NCBI GenBank assembly: GCA_018644785.1
Contig: JABGPV010000008.1
Location: 1 to 45,714 of the forward strand
Origin: Deltaproteobacteria bacterium
Lineage (GTDB): Bacteria > Desulfobacterota > DSM-4660 > Desulfatiglandales > Desulfatiglandaceae
Direction: 5' to 3'
DNA: 45,714 nucleotides
Shown here piece after piece: positions 18,348 through 26,239 of the stretch. Each line of letters opens with the position of its first letter. Within the stretch, counting starts at the first letter, position 1. A model generated the notes under the pieces. The model saw only the letters and a list, made by a program, of their open reading frames with translations, had not been told where the DNA came from and ran no database searches. The translations under genes and the position numbers were made by a program.

Positions 18348-20424
18348 TGCTGAAAATATCAGGGTAGCGGATTCCCTGGACAGTAAGCTTTTGGAATTTT
18401 TCCCAGGTCGTATCGTACGAAAAGACCTGGTCCATAAGTTGAAGGTGGGATTCAATATCCCTGTGTACGTTCTGGAATATCTTCTTGGGAAATACTGCTC
18501 CACTGCGAACGAGGAGGAGATACGTGAGGGCCTGACCCTGGTGAAACAGGCCATTTCCGACCGTGTTGTTCGCGCCGATCAGGGTGAACTGATCAAGGCG
18601 AGGCTTCAGCGTTCCGGTTCCATAAAGCTGATTGATCTGATTACGGTTACATTCGATGAAAAGGACCAGGGCGGAAAATACTGGGCCAGGTTAGCCACAT
18701 CAAGCCTTGACAAGGTCCATATCGACGAAGCGGTCGTTTATCAATATGAGCGGGTTTTGACCGGGGGTGTCTGGGCCAATCTGGAAATCACTTACGATGA
18801 GTCCATGGTGCATGGCGGCGTCACGCGCCCTTTCGTCCTCAGCCGAATGCAGCCTATACAGATCGCCAGCGCCAAACTGAGTGAATTTGTAACGGCACGG
18901 GAAGGCTTTTCCCGCGATGAGTGGATCAACATTTTGCTTCGAACCATGGGATATGAACCTTTTCAGCCCGATTTTACCCGGCGCCGGAAACTGCTCTGTC
19001 TCCTTCGGCTGGTCCCCATGGTTGAGAAGAATTTCAATTTGATCGAGCTTGGCCCAAGGGAAACGGGAAAATCTTTCATTTTCAGGGAGATTTCCCCCTA
19101 TGCCATTCTGCTTTCCGGCGGACAGGGTTCGGTTGCCGATCTGTTTGGATGGAAAAACCGCAAAGACAAACCCGGACTTGTGGTGCGAAACGACCTCGTG
19201 GCCTTTGATGAGGTGGCCGGCGCACACTTCAAGCATGAGACAGACAAGCAGATGTACAAGGGATACATGGAGCAGGGCTCGTTTTCCCGTGGAGACGATA
19301 AAGGCACCATCTGGGCGGATGCAGGCATTGTTTTTAATGGCAATATTGACGGCGACGTGGAATCCATTGCGAGGACAACCCATCTCTTTACGGCCCTTCC
19401 GGAAACCATAAGGAACGATACGGCGTTTCATGATCGATGGCATGCCTATCTCCCGGGCTGGGAGATGCTGAAGCTGAAGCAGGAACACTTTACCGAGCAC
19501 CTGGGATTCATCGCCGATTATATTGCTGAAATTTTCCATAACGAGTTAAGGCCGTTGAATTTTACGGATAGTTACGACCATTTTTTCGCCTTTGGAAGCC
19601 ACGTGGGCAAGCGTGACCGCACGGCCGCCGTCAGAACCATTTCCGGGCTCATGAAGCTGATTCATCCCGCGGGCCGCTGTACCAGAGAAGAAATGACGGA
19701 ATATGTGGCCTTTGCTCTGGAAATGCGACGTCGTGTAAAAGAGCAGCTCAAACGGATCAACCCCATTGAGTTTTCGCGAGTGAACCTGTCTTATATCGAC
19801 AAAGAAACGGGAGATGAATTTATCGCCGAGTGCCTCGAATTGGGTGCCATTCGGCTCATCCCTGAAGGCCCATTGCCCCCGGGAGATATTTTCAGCGTGG
19901 GCTACGATCCCACAGGTGATAGGGTCACGCTCTTCCGTATTCAGGTAGCTGCCCTGCCTGGCACAGGGAAATTTCAGTTGGTCGGGGTCACTTCCAAATC
20001 CATTAAAGAAAGCGCTCGGATGGCCTATGATTATCTACGCGGAAACGCAAAAAGAATCGGACTTGACCGGGATCTGAAAGGTTATGACTTTAACATCCAG
20101 GTCATGAGCCCCATGCATGGCAAGGATTCCGAGGATCTGGGAGTTGCATTTTTCGTTTCCATTGTTTCAGCAATGGTGGATAAGAATATTGCGCCCAGCC
20201 TGGTGGTGTTGGGGCAGATGTCCATTCATGGCGTGCTGAGCCGTGTCGAGAGGTTGGGAGACCGTCTGAGAGTGGCCATGGACGCAGGGGCCAAACAGGT
20301 CATGATTCCAACCGCAAACGCCTCAGATTTAGGAAGCATCCCGGCTGAATTACTGGATAAGCTGAGGGTGGAATTTTACTCTGATCCGTCCCAGGCGGTG
20401 TTTAAGGCGATTGCGGAAGCGTGA
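18337..20424 (+). CDS. brxL: BREX effector BrxL (AAA+ with Lon-like C-terminus)
   Basis: The 695-aa protein matches BrxL. The N-terminal domain contains VRKDLVHKLKVG. An AAA+ core has Walker A-like GPRETGKS at 239-246 and Walker B LVAFDEVAG near 287-295. A Lon-protease-like domain runs from about 560 to the end. By eye, the Lon serine motif aligns with DSEDLG (about 596-601) and the lysine motif with VERLGDRL (about 637-644), so neither catalytic Ser nor Lys seems present. This agrees with BrxL acting as a DNA-translocating ring rather than a protease. The start lies within the end of pglZ (11-nt overlap). It closes the core BREX operon. Confidence 0.93.
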   Translation: MNGNAENIRVADSLDSKLLEFFPGRIVRKDLVHKLKVGFNIPVYVLEYLLGKYCSTANEEEIREGLTLVKQAISDRVVRADQGELIKARLQRSGSIKLIDLITVTFDEKDQGGKYWARLATSSLDKVHIDEAVVYQYERVLTGGVWANLEITYDESMVHGGVTRPFVLSRMQPIQIASAKLSEFVTAREGFSRDEWINILLRTMGYEPFQPDFTRRRKLLCLLRLVPMVEKNFNLIELGPRETGKSFIFREISPYAILLSGGQGSVADLFGWKNRKDKPGLVVRNDLVAFDEVAGAHFKHETDKQMYKGYMEQGSFSRGDDKGTIWADAGIVFNGNIDGDVESIARTTHLFTALPETIRNDTAFHDRWHAYLPGWEMLKLKQEHFTEHLGFIADYIAEIFHNELRPLNFTDSYDHFFAFGSHVGKRDRTAAVRTISGLMKLIHPAGRCTREEMTEYVAFALEMRRRVKEQLKRINPIEFSRVNLSYIDKETGDEFIAECLELGAIRLIPEGPLPPGDIFSVGYDPTGDRVTLFRIQVAALPGTGKFQLVGVTSKSIKESARMAYDYLRGNAKRIGLDRDLKGYDFNIQVMSPMHGKDSEDLGVAFFVSIVSAMVDKNIAPSLVVLGQMSIHGVLSRVERLGDRLRVAMDAGAKQVMIPTANASDLGSIPAELLDKLRVEFYSDPSQAVFKAIAEA

Positions 20425-20460
20425 GTAGCGTCTTAACGGGATTTTCATTAGGAGGACTAA

Positions 20461-20886
20461 ATGCCGGTACTGGAACTGAGTGCGAGTGAGTGGCTGACCA
20501 TAATTACCCACGTCAAAAAATGGGTAACGAACCTCCTCCGTGCGAAAGAAAAAAGGAAAAGGGAATCCAAAGATGCGTTGAGGGCGGTGATAAAGGCGAC
20601 TCAAGAGACTCGGCTCTATTTGCGTGACATTCGTGAAGGCGGTGCAAAAACAATTGAAAAGGACGGGGACCTTTCGTCACTTTGGACAGAACTCTCCTTC
20701 AAGCTTGATGACATCGGTTTGAAAAAAGTAGGCGACAAATGCATTGCTATGGGAAGATATTGGGCAGATCCTGCTTTATTCGATGATGAATCGCTGGATA
20801 GCGCTCAGGAGCGTCTTTTAGACATTGAGAAAATCGCTCTGCTTTGCCTAAATGAAATCAGTAAACCACAGGAAAAAGCGCATTAA
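20461..20886 (+). CDS. Hypothetical 141-aa protein, last part of BREX unit
   Basis: The gene begins 36 nt after brxL with a strong AGGAGG 5 nt before the ATG. The protein is alpha-helical and basic at the N-terminus. It has a central segment ETRLYLRDIREGG, then a helix-rich C-terminus ending LDIEKIALLCLNEI. No catalytic motif or known domain was recognised. Helix-rich proteins of this sort are common small partners in defence operons, but that is only a context argument. It is co-directional with BREX and probably on the same transcript. Confidence 0.65.
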   Translation: MPVLELSASEWLTIITHVKKWVTNLLRAKEKRKRESKDALRAVIKATQETRLYLRDIREGGAKTIEKDGDLSSLWTELSFKLDDIGLKKVGDKCIAMGRYWADPALFDDESLDSAQERLLDIEKIALLCLNEISKPQEKAH

Positions 20887-20920
20887 TCATGCCGTGCCAA
20901 CTTTCAGCATGGAGGAAACA

Positions 20921-21277
20921 ATGGGAGACATCGTTTCAACTATATCAACGGCAATTTCGCTGGCTTCTCGGCTGAAAAAAATAAGTGAAAACATCAAAGA
21001 CGCGGAATTCAAGAATCTCCTGGCGGATTTAGGGCTTGAACTGGCTGAAGGCAAAATGAAACTGGCGCTTCTGATAGAAGAGAACACTAATTTAAAAGCT
21101 GAGTTGGATGCTTTGAAAAACGCTGAAGGTGATCCGTGCCCCAGATGTCACAAACGCGGTTGGCATTTAGAGGATAGCAAACCTGACAAATTATTTGGAG
21201 ACTTGGGCGGTATGAGAAGAATCTATAAATGCTCCTTTTGTGATTTCTCCGAGGAGCAACTGATAACACCTGAATGA
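20921..21277 (+). CDS. Hypothetical 118-aa zinc-ribbon protein
   Basis: The ATG at 20921 is preceded by GGAGG at a 5-nt spacing. An in-frame extension further upstream would overlap the previous gene and lacks a site. The N-terminal half (about 1-70) is an amphipathic/coiled-coil helix region (IEENTNLKAELDAL). The C-terminal half has a four-cysteine zinc ribbon, CPRC near residue 73 and CSFC near 105. A similar helix-plus-ribbon layout occurs in many small uncharacterised bacterial proteins. It follows the 141-aa gene by 34 nt, so the two may work as a pair downstream of BREX. Confidence 0.65.
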   Translation: MGDIVSTISTAISLASRLKKISENIKDAEFKNLLADLGLELAEGKMKLALLIEENTNLKAELDALKNAEGDPCPRCHKRGWHLEDSKPDKLFGDLGGMRRIYKCSFCDFSEEQLITPE

Positions 21278-21297
21278 ATGAGCGGATATAGATAGAT

Positions 21298-21429
21298 TTG
21301 AGGCCGCTTGACCAGTATTTTAAGTTTGTAGGAGATCTTCGGCGGACCAATTTACGCGAACACCTCACAGGGGAATATCCAAAACGCCTGCAAGAAATGG
21401 GTTGTGCGGTTCCAGAAAAAACCCGTTAA
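21298..21429 (+). pseudogene. Possible C-terminal gene remnant (43 codons)
   Basis: A frame of 43 codons from TTG to TAA reads as a protein-like sequence (DQYFKFVGDLRRTNLREHL, then EYPKRLQEMG). It has no start codon with a ribosome site, and an in-frame TAG lies immediately upstream. It sits between the BREX tail and the 3' end of the convergent CBASS operon, a likely junction of two insertions. I could not assign a family. Confidence 0.25.
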
Positions 21430-21478
21430 CAGATCAAAACTATAACTTTACCAATTTGAGTGCAATAGGATAATACCA

Positions 21479-22552
21479 TTACAGGCTTATTTTGTCTAAA
21501 ATGTAGAATTTTCCATTTCTGATACTTATTGCCCACGAATATTTTCCCTCAGCACCTTGGAAATGATAAATCCGAATTTCAGGATAGATATTTGATTGAT
21601 ATTCGGAACCCAATTTGACAACGGTGGAGGCCTGTGCAGCGATAAACAAATGAACTTTTTCGATTTTCTCATAACCTTCTCGACTGCGCAGGTTTCGGAT
21701 CAAATCATGGACGGTGCGCAGAGCACTTTTCATCTTTTCTTCACTGCTGAAAGCGTCAGCTCTGGGTCCTCTACCATCCAGGCGAATCCAAATTGTTTTA
21801 TCCGTGAGTGATGATGGGAGCTGTGATTCCGCGATTGAAACGGTAAAGGTCATGGCAATTGCCACATCTTCACCGATAAAATTTTCAGGATAATTAACAA
21901 CCACGCGTTCCCCATCATCGCAATCATCTAACATGTGCCATTTCTGTTCGAATCGATTATAATCCATTACTCTGAGATTTTGTCTTGTAGAAAGCCTGAC
22001 GCCTGCTGCGTACAACAGCGGCACAGGTGCTAATCCAGCGAATACTGTGACCGGAGCTGCAATGTTCAGGGACATTATCTTTTCGTCGAGCATCTTCCCG
22101 AATATTTCAATATGCTCAAGTGCCATTTCTGTTGTTTGATTGTGAGTATCCAATGATAAATGAGTGACCTCTCCATAACGGTATTTGGGAGGCAAATCTT
22201 TAATAGGGGGTTGATCGTGCATTCCTGGAAGACCACGCAAGTAAACCAGGCAAGATGTTCGAGCCATTTTTACCCGACGCAAGCCCCAAATACCGATTGA
22301 TACACCAATTCCAGATAGTACCAACCCAGTATAAGTTACAGTATCAGGACCGATGGTCAATGTGAACGACGCAGGCAATGTCAAAGGTTTAATTTCAAGT
22401 GCTACAGCCAACCACCATAAACCTCCAGGCGCCATGAGACCTACGCCAAGGATCAAGAGCAACCTTGCGAAACTTACAACTGGATCAACATGACGATACT
22501 TGAGCCATTGGTTCCAAAACTGCCAGAATAAATTGACAATTTTTTCATTCAT
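21479..22552 (-). CDS. Transmembrane SAVED-domain CBASS effector (Cap14-like)
   Basis: This 357-aa protein has two hydrophobic helices near the N-terminus (about residues 26-50 and 68-92). A soluble SAVED-type Rossmann domain follows, with the diagnostic core HLFIAAQASTVVKLGSEYQ near 304-322. Family knowledge: SAVED domains bind cyclic oligonucleotides, usually trinucleotides. Versions with N-terminal membrane helices disrupt the inner membrane when activated. The start overlaps the cap3 stop by ATGA, as the last gene of the CBASS operon. It is therefore the likely killing effector here. Distant from soluble HNH-SAVED (Cap5) and nuclease-SAVED (Cap4) types because no nuclease domain is present. 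Confidence 0.85.
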   Translation of the reverse strand: MNEKIVNLFWQFWNQWLKYRHVDPVVSFARLLLILGVGLMAPGGLWWLAVALEIKPLTLPASFTLTIGPDTVTYTGLVLSGIGVSIGIWGLRRVKMARTSCLVYLRGLPGMHDQPPIKDLPPKYRYGEVTHLSLDTHNQTTEMALEHIEIFGKMLDEKIMSLNIAAPVTVFAGLAPVPLLYAAGVRLSTRQNLRVMDYNRFEQKWHMLDDCDDGERVVVNYPENFIGEDVAIAMTFTVSIAESQLPSSLTDKTIWIRLDGRGPRADAFSSEEKMKSALRTVHDLIRNLRSREGYEKIEKVHLFIAAQASTVVKLGSEYQSNIYPEIRIYHFQGAEGKYSWAISIRNGKFYILDKISL

Positions 22553-23046
22553 AATGAGCTCCCTTCGTCGTTAGCTGATTCTACAAGTTCAATAAACTGC
22601 GCAGACCTGTTGCCTCCCCATACCCGAACTTTTACGTTACCAACAATCAAAAAGAAAAGAGACTCACCTGCAAAATCCCCATGACTAATAGTCCGTTTCC
22701 AATCTTCCCAATCTACTTTAGATGGGGTAGGCACCGGTTCAGGGTGTGAGTGCCATGAGCCAATAAGCGTTTGAGTTTTGCCTGATGCATTCCATGTCTT
22801 GTGTAGTATTTTATTATGATTGTCGGAACGATAAAAAGAGGTGCGAAACCTTTTATCCCACCATGAAGGTTCAGTGATTTGGTCTACTACAAGATGTTCA
22901 TTTTCCAATAGGTGCCGGCCGATCAGAAGGCCGCCCGCCTCGTTTTGACCTCTTTTAGTTTGACGGTATCTATTGAGTTTCTCAACAATATTGTCGAGAA
23001 TAATAAGTTTACGCCCGTTACTGATTTCATATATTAACCGTTTCAT
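22549..23046 (-). CDS. cap3: CBASS Cap3 JAB/JAMM isopeptidase
   Basis: The 165-aa protein has a complete JAMM metalloprotease motif: HSHPEPVPTPSKVD (H-x-H-x7-S-x2-D), with an upstream AGGLLIGRH strand as in this family. Family knowledge: Cap3 removes CD-NTase from the targets to which Cap2 attaches it, and so tempers the response. I place the start at the ATG at 23046, which overlaps the cap2 stop as ATGA. A longer reading begins 24 nt upstream without support. It is the third gene of the CBASS operon. Confidence 0.9.
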   Translation of the reverse strand: MKRLIYEISNGRKLIILDNIVEKLNRYRQTKRGQNEAGGLLIGRHLLENEHLVVDQITEPSWWDKRFRTSFYRSDNHNKILHKTWNASGKTQTLIGSWHSHPEPVPTPSKVDWEDWKRTISHGDFAGESLFFLIVGNVKVRVWGGNRSAQFIELVESANDEGSSL

Positions 23047-24806
23047 ACGTGTACGCCGCACACAGGACAATTGCTTCTCATAAATTCAAATTCCACATTG
23101 TCAATATTTTTACTCACAGAATTCTTATACCATGCGCTTGTTCGTAAATCAGCATTTTCAGCCAAGTTGCTTGCCCCGAGCCAATATCTATACGAATTAT
23201 CCTGGCCGTTGATCAATTTTTCAAGCGCCAATTCAGCGGCTAGAGTTGCAGTCTTAATTGAATCGAGCGCTGAAAAAGGGGTAAAGGCACCACCACATCC
23301 GGTCAAGTCTTTTGTCACATTTTGGAACGGCATTAGAAAATCAGAACGACGGCAAGGACCTTGTTCTTTTTGATCCAGTAAACATTCTAGGCATCCTTTT
23401 GATTTGCCATCCACAAGAAGAGCATGACCTCCAATGCTACAGGCTTCCAGCCAGCAATACAAAACCGGCACCGAATCAGGTGATCTAACGATCACCTGGT
23501 TCATTTCACGCATACCAGTAAAATCGGCGGTGGCATCAACTATCATTTGGATGGTTTTCCAGCCTCCCTCCTTAAGCCACCCATCTCTTTCAGTAGGTTT
23601 AGCGATGGCATCCACAAAGGGTAGACGCCATTTGAGATGCTTGGCCATCGCTTCAGCCTTGTTATCGCCTATTTCACCACCTCCAAGCACATGCCGATAA
23701 ATATTGTCTTCGCTTAATTTATCATTATCAATAATGATAATATGGCCTACTCCACATAAAGCGAGTTGTTCCGAAATTCTGGACCCGACTGCACCGCATC
23801 CGATTACTGCAACTGTAACATTACCCAAATTCAATTTGGCGCCACCACGCTCAAGAACATATGATTCATAGTGCCGTTGAATCGATAAAGGTATTACCTG
23901 CCATACAGTTTGGTCAGAATCACCAAAGAAACTATTCTTCGAATAACCTGTGGCAACCACTCCAAACAGGGCTAATTTACCATAGGGGCGCGGCTGGGAG
24001 AAAAGAAAAATTTCACGCTGATAACGCATTTTCCCTTTTTTCTTTTTCTTCTGTTTAGTCAGTTCATCAATCAAGTAGTTTCTTGCCGTGGGTTGAACAT
24101 ACTTGAGCAATCTGCGAACATAAGAAGGCGTTAGTTCTGAATCTGGAGAAGGAGGTAGAGTTGATTTGGAAAGCGGGATATACCAAGCATTCACCGACTG
24201 TAATTTATTAAGCCTTGATTGATATCCGTACTCTTTGGGAATGGCCTTCTGATAAAAAGCCACAGGAATCTGCTTCTGCTTTGCTTTTGGATTGCAAAAA
24301 GCTTTGATATGTTCTGGAAGTTCTCTCGGCTCGAAAAAGCACTTAACGGTTTTACACCCTGGCAATGAACTCCAATACCCTTCGAATTCTTCATGTAAAC
24401 TTGTAAGGTCTCTTCCGGCGCTCTGTTCAATCGTTGCCACTGCCATGCCCAGGGCTTGATGCAACACCAAATCAGTTTGATCTACGGCTATGAATACCCC
24501 AGCACCCTTGTCCGTATAGCAGATGTCCCCCTCAAAATTAACATGATTATGGAAATCGTATTCTTCGGGACTGGCCAAATGTATATAGGGAAGTTTTTTC
24601 GGAAAATCTTTTGGTTCGCTGATTATAAGCTCGTAGGTTAAAGTGCCCAGGTGAAACGTTGCAAGAAACGACCGGGATAGTTCCGGTCGGTGATGAGCCA
24701 TCCTGCTCGGCAGAGATTTGAGATCGATTTCCGTAACGGAAATGACATTTGGATGTTGACGTAGTGAACTTTCAAAATCAAACTGTTCCACCTGTTCCAC
24801 ACTCAA
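23043..24806 (-). CDS. cap2: CBASS Cap2 E2-E1 fusion conjugation enzyme
   Basis: This 587-aa protein has an N-terminal E2-like (UBC) domain with HNHVNFEGDICY around residues 86-97, where C96 is the likely catalytic cysteine. It is followed by an E1/ThiF domain with the nucleotide-binding VIGCGAVGSRI and an acidic IIIIDNDKLSEDN. CLECL near residue 475 and a C-terminal CPVC could bind zinc. Family knowledge: Cap2 conjugates the C-terminus of the CD-NTase to a target, priming it. The start is a TTG overlapping the CD-NTase stop (TTGA); a GTG two codons later is an alternative. Presence of both E1 and E2 parts makes this a long type II CBASS. Confidence 0.92.
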   Translation of the reverse strand: MSVEQVEQFDFESSLRQHPNVISVTEIDLKSLPSRMAHHRPELSRSFLATFHLGTLTYELIISEPKDFPKKLPYIHLASPEEYDFHNHVNFEGDICYTDKGAGVFIAVDQTDLVLHQALGMAVATIEQSAGRDLTSLHEEFEGYWSSLPGCKTVKCFFEPRELPEHIKAFCNPKAKQKQIPVAFYQKAIPKEYGYQSRLNKLQSVNAWYIPLSKSTLPPSPDSELTPSYVRRLLKYVQPTARNYLIDELTKQKKKKKGKMRYQREIFLFSQPRPYGKLALFGVVATGYSKNSFFGDSDQTVWQVIPLSIQRHYESYVLERGGAKLNLGNVTVAVIGCGAVGSRISEQLALCGVGHIIIIDNDKLSEDNIYRHVLGGGEIGDNKAEAMAKHLKWRLPFVDAIAKPTERDGWLKEGGWKTIQMIVDATADFTGMREMNQVIVRSPDSVPVLYCWLEACSIGGHALLVDGKSKGCLECLLDQKEQGPCRRSDFLMPFQNVTKDLTGCGGAFTPFSALDSIKTATLAAELALEKLINGQDNSYRYWLGASNLAENADLRTSAWYKNSVSKNIDNVEFEFMRSNCPVCGVHV

Positions 24807-25798
24807 GCACTTGCACCAGCAGGGGCAAAACCGGCTGTAGCCACCTTACGGGCGGTGTCTTTCTTCTCAGGAACAGGGAATTCATCTCCAAATTGTTTTT
24901 TCAAAAGCTTACACGCCTCATCTTCCAAATCTTCATTTTGTGCATCAATAAGGGCATCTTTAAGGTCCTCAAGCTTTTCCTTGAAGGTCTTCATCTGACT
25001 TTCAGTCATTTTTCTATTCAAATCATCATGCGGTTCTACGGGCAGTTCTATGGTTAACCAGCCAGTTACGTCAAAGCAAGCAATTATTGCCTTCATCAAT
25101 GAGATCAATGCTTCGATGTCATTGTATTTGTTGTTAAATATGTCTTTTGATGTTTGGAACCAATGATAGGCTGCACAAGTCAAGGCGATGCTGAAGGGCT
25201 TCCCAGAGGTGAGTTTGTGATCCCGCCAGCGTTTGAGATAGCGGATACACCTTCTCATCTGTGCATTATCATCTTTGTCGCTAAACCGGTTCCTGATTTT
25301 GTCTATGAGACCTTTTGGATCAGATATTTCCCATAAGCGTTTCTCAGAGTCAGAAAATTCTTTTCCTTTTGCTAGATCAAGAGCGGTTTCCCCGGATCGT
25401 TTCGCATAGATGACCAAATCAACGTGATAATCAACCTCTCCGTTTTTAAGGTATTCAACAGTGACACATGGTCTTCTTATGCGTACTGACCTATTACCAC
25501 AGGTAAGAGCATCACTGACCATTTTTTTAAGTTCAACAGGGTCTTTGTAATCATCACGGAAGCAGTCAAATATAACACCTTCATCAATGTCATAGTTGCC
25601 ATCTTTGGGATTTGTTCCAGTATTCATCGCGTAGCTACCCTGATCAAAATTTTCAAACGAGGGGGCATCTTCCGATATGTTTTTCCGGAGATCTTCCAGA
25701 AGGGTGTCACGCTTATCGCGTAACGTCTGGTTTTCATTGAAATCATCAAGTTTTATCTTTTTGTGGAATTCAAGAAAGTAGTTTTGAAGGTTCGGCAT
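24803..25798 (-). CDS. CBASS CD-NTase (cGAS/DncV-like nucleotidyltransferase)
   Basis: This 331-aa protein has the CD-NTase signature. GS is at residues 54-55, the catalytic pair lies in YDIDEG (D70, D72), and a third acid is D127 in DYHVDLVIY. It should make a cyclic oligonucleotide on phage infection. The SAVED effector suggests a trinucleotide, which is inference. The start at 25798 follows AAGGAG; an in-frame ATG 18 nt upstream is less well placed. The C-terminus is a flexible tail ending AGFAPAGASA, the kind of end that Cap2 activates. First gene of the operon, behind a strong sigma70-like promoter. Confidence 0.9.
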   Translation of the reverse strand: MPNLQNYFLEFHKKIKLDDFNENQTLRDKRDTLLEDLRKNISEDAPSFENFDQGSYAMNTGTNPKDGNYDIDEGVIFDCFRDDYKDPVELKKMVSDALTCGNRSVRIRRPCVTVEYLKNGEVDYHVDLVIYAKRSGETALDLAKGKEFSDSEKRLWEISDPKGLIDKIRNRFSDKDDNAQMRRCIRYLKRWRDHKLTSGKPFSIALTCAAYHWFQTSKDIFNNKYNDIEALISLMKAIIACFDVTGWLTIELPVEPHDDLNRKMTESQMKTFKEKLEDLKDALIDAQNEDLEDEACKLLKKQFGDEFPVPEKKDTARKVATAGFAPAGASA

Positions 25799-25850
25799 TA
25801 TGTTCTCCTTAATCATCCCCGGAGCGGTTAGAAGACTTTATCATCCCCGT

Positions 25851-25880
25851 TTATGCAGGCTTTTTATATTTTTGGCACAA
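25851..25880 (-). other. Short leader ORF ahead of CBASS
   Basis: A strong AGGAGG on the minus strand (25885-25890) is followed 4 nt later by TTG opening nine codons. A GTG 2 nt later would open only four codons. It lies between the CBASS promoter and the CD-NTase start. It may be a leader peptide or a decayed start. The TTG reading is the one given here. Confidence 0.25.
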
Positions 25881-25909
25881 TATTCCTCCTAATACATTTT
25901 TAAGTTTAA

Positions 25910-25938
25910 AATATAAGCCAGCAATAATGCTTTGTCAA
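25910..25938 (-). promoter_or_regulatory. Strong sigma70-type promoter of CBASS operon
   Basis: On the minus strand TTGACA (25933-25938) and TATATT (25910-25915) are separated by exactly 17 nt. This is close to the ideal bacterial housekeeping promoter. Transcription would begin near 25903, about 105 nt upstream of the CD-NTase start. The surrounding DNA is very AT-rich. Confidence 0.75.
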
Positions 25939-26239
25939 GAGGCATAAGCACAATTTATTGTGGTTGATAGGACATAATAATCAATATATTGTACATACGC
26001 CACGGCGGGTAACTCATGGCATCTAAGGTGCATCAGAATAAGGCGCGACGAAAACGAATCTTAGAGAAGCTGAGTCTGATCGGATTTTTCAATCTCTCAC
26101 GGAAATCGTGAAACAAACCCTGTCATTCCGGTGGAAATATCCTGCTCAACTTCGCATTACTTTTTTTCGTGATCTGGATGCCTGCAAAAAACTCCAGAGA
26201 TTTCCATGAAAATCAGGGAAATCACCCGGAGGTGTCAAA
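25939..26239. other. Gap between CBASS promoter and ardC-like gene
   Basis: This stretch holds an ORB-like palindrome (TTCCGGTGGAAA, 26126-26137). It also has a 31-codon basic frame at 26016-26111 without a clear ribosome site, and a GGAGG at 26228-26232 serving the next gene. It marks the change from balanced to A-rich composition and is a likely junction between modules. No attachment site or transposon end was recognised. Confidence 0.4.

Noticed and set aside
18700..19539. 279-codon frame opposite brxL
   Set aside because: Antisense shadow of the AAA+ core; no ribosome site and no recognisable family.
26016..26111. 31-codon basic frame upstream of the ardC-like gene
   Set aside because: Plausible small basic peptide, but the upstream region lacks a clear ribosome site and the frame is short.
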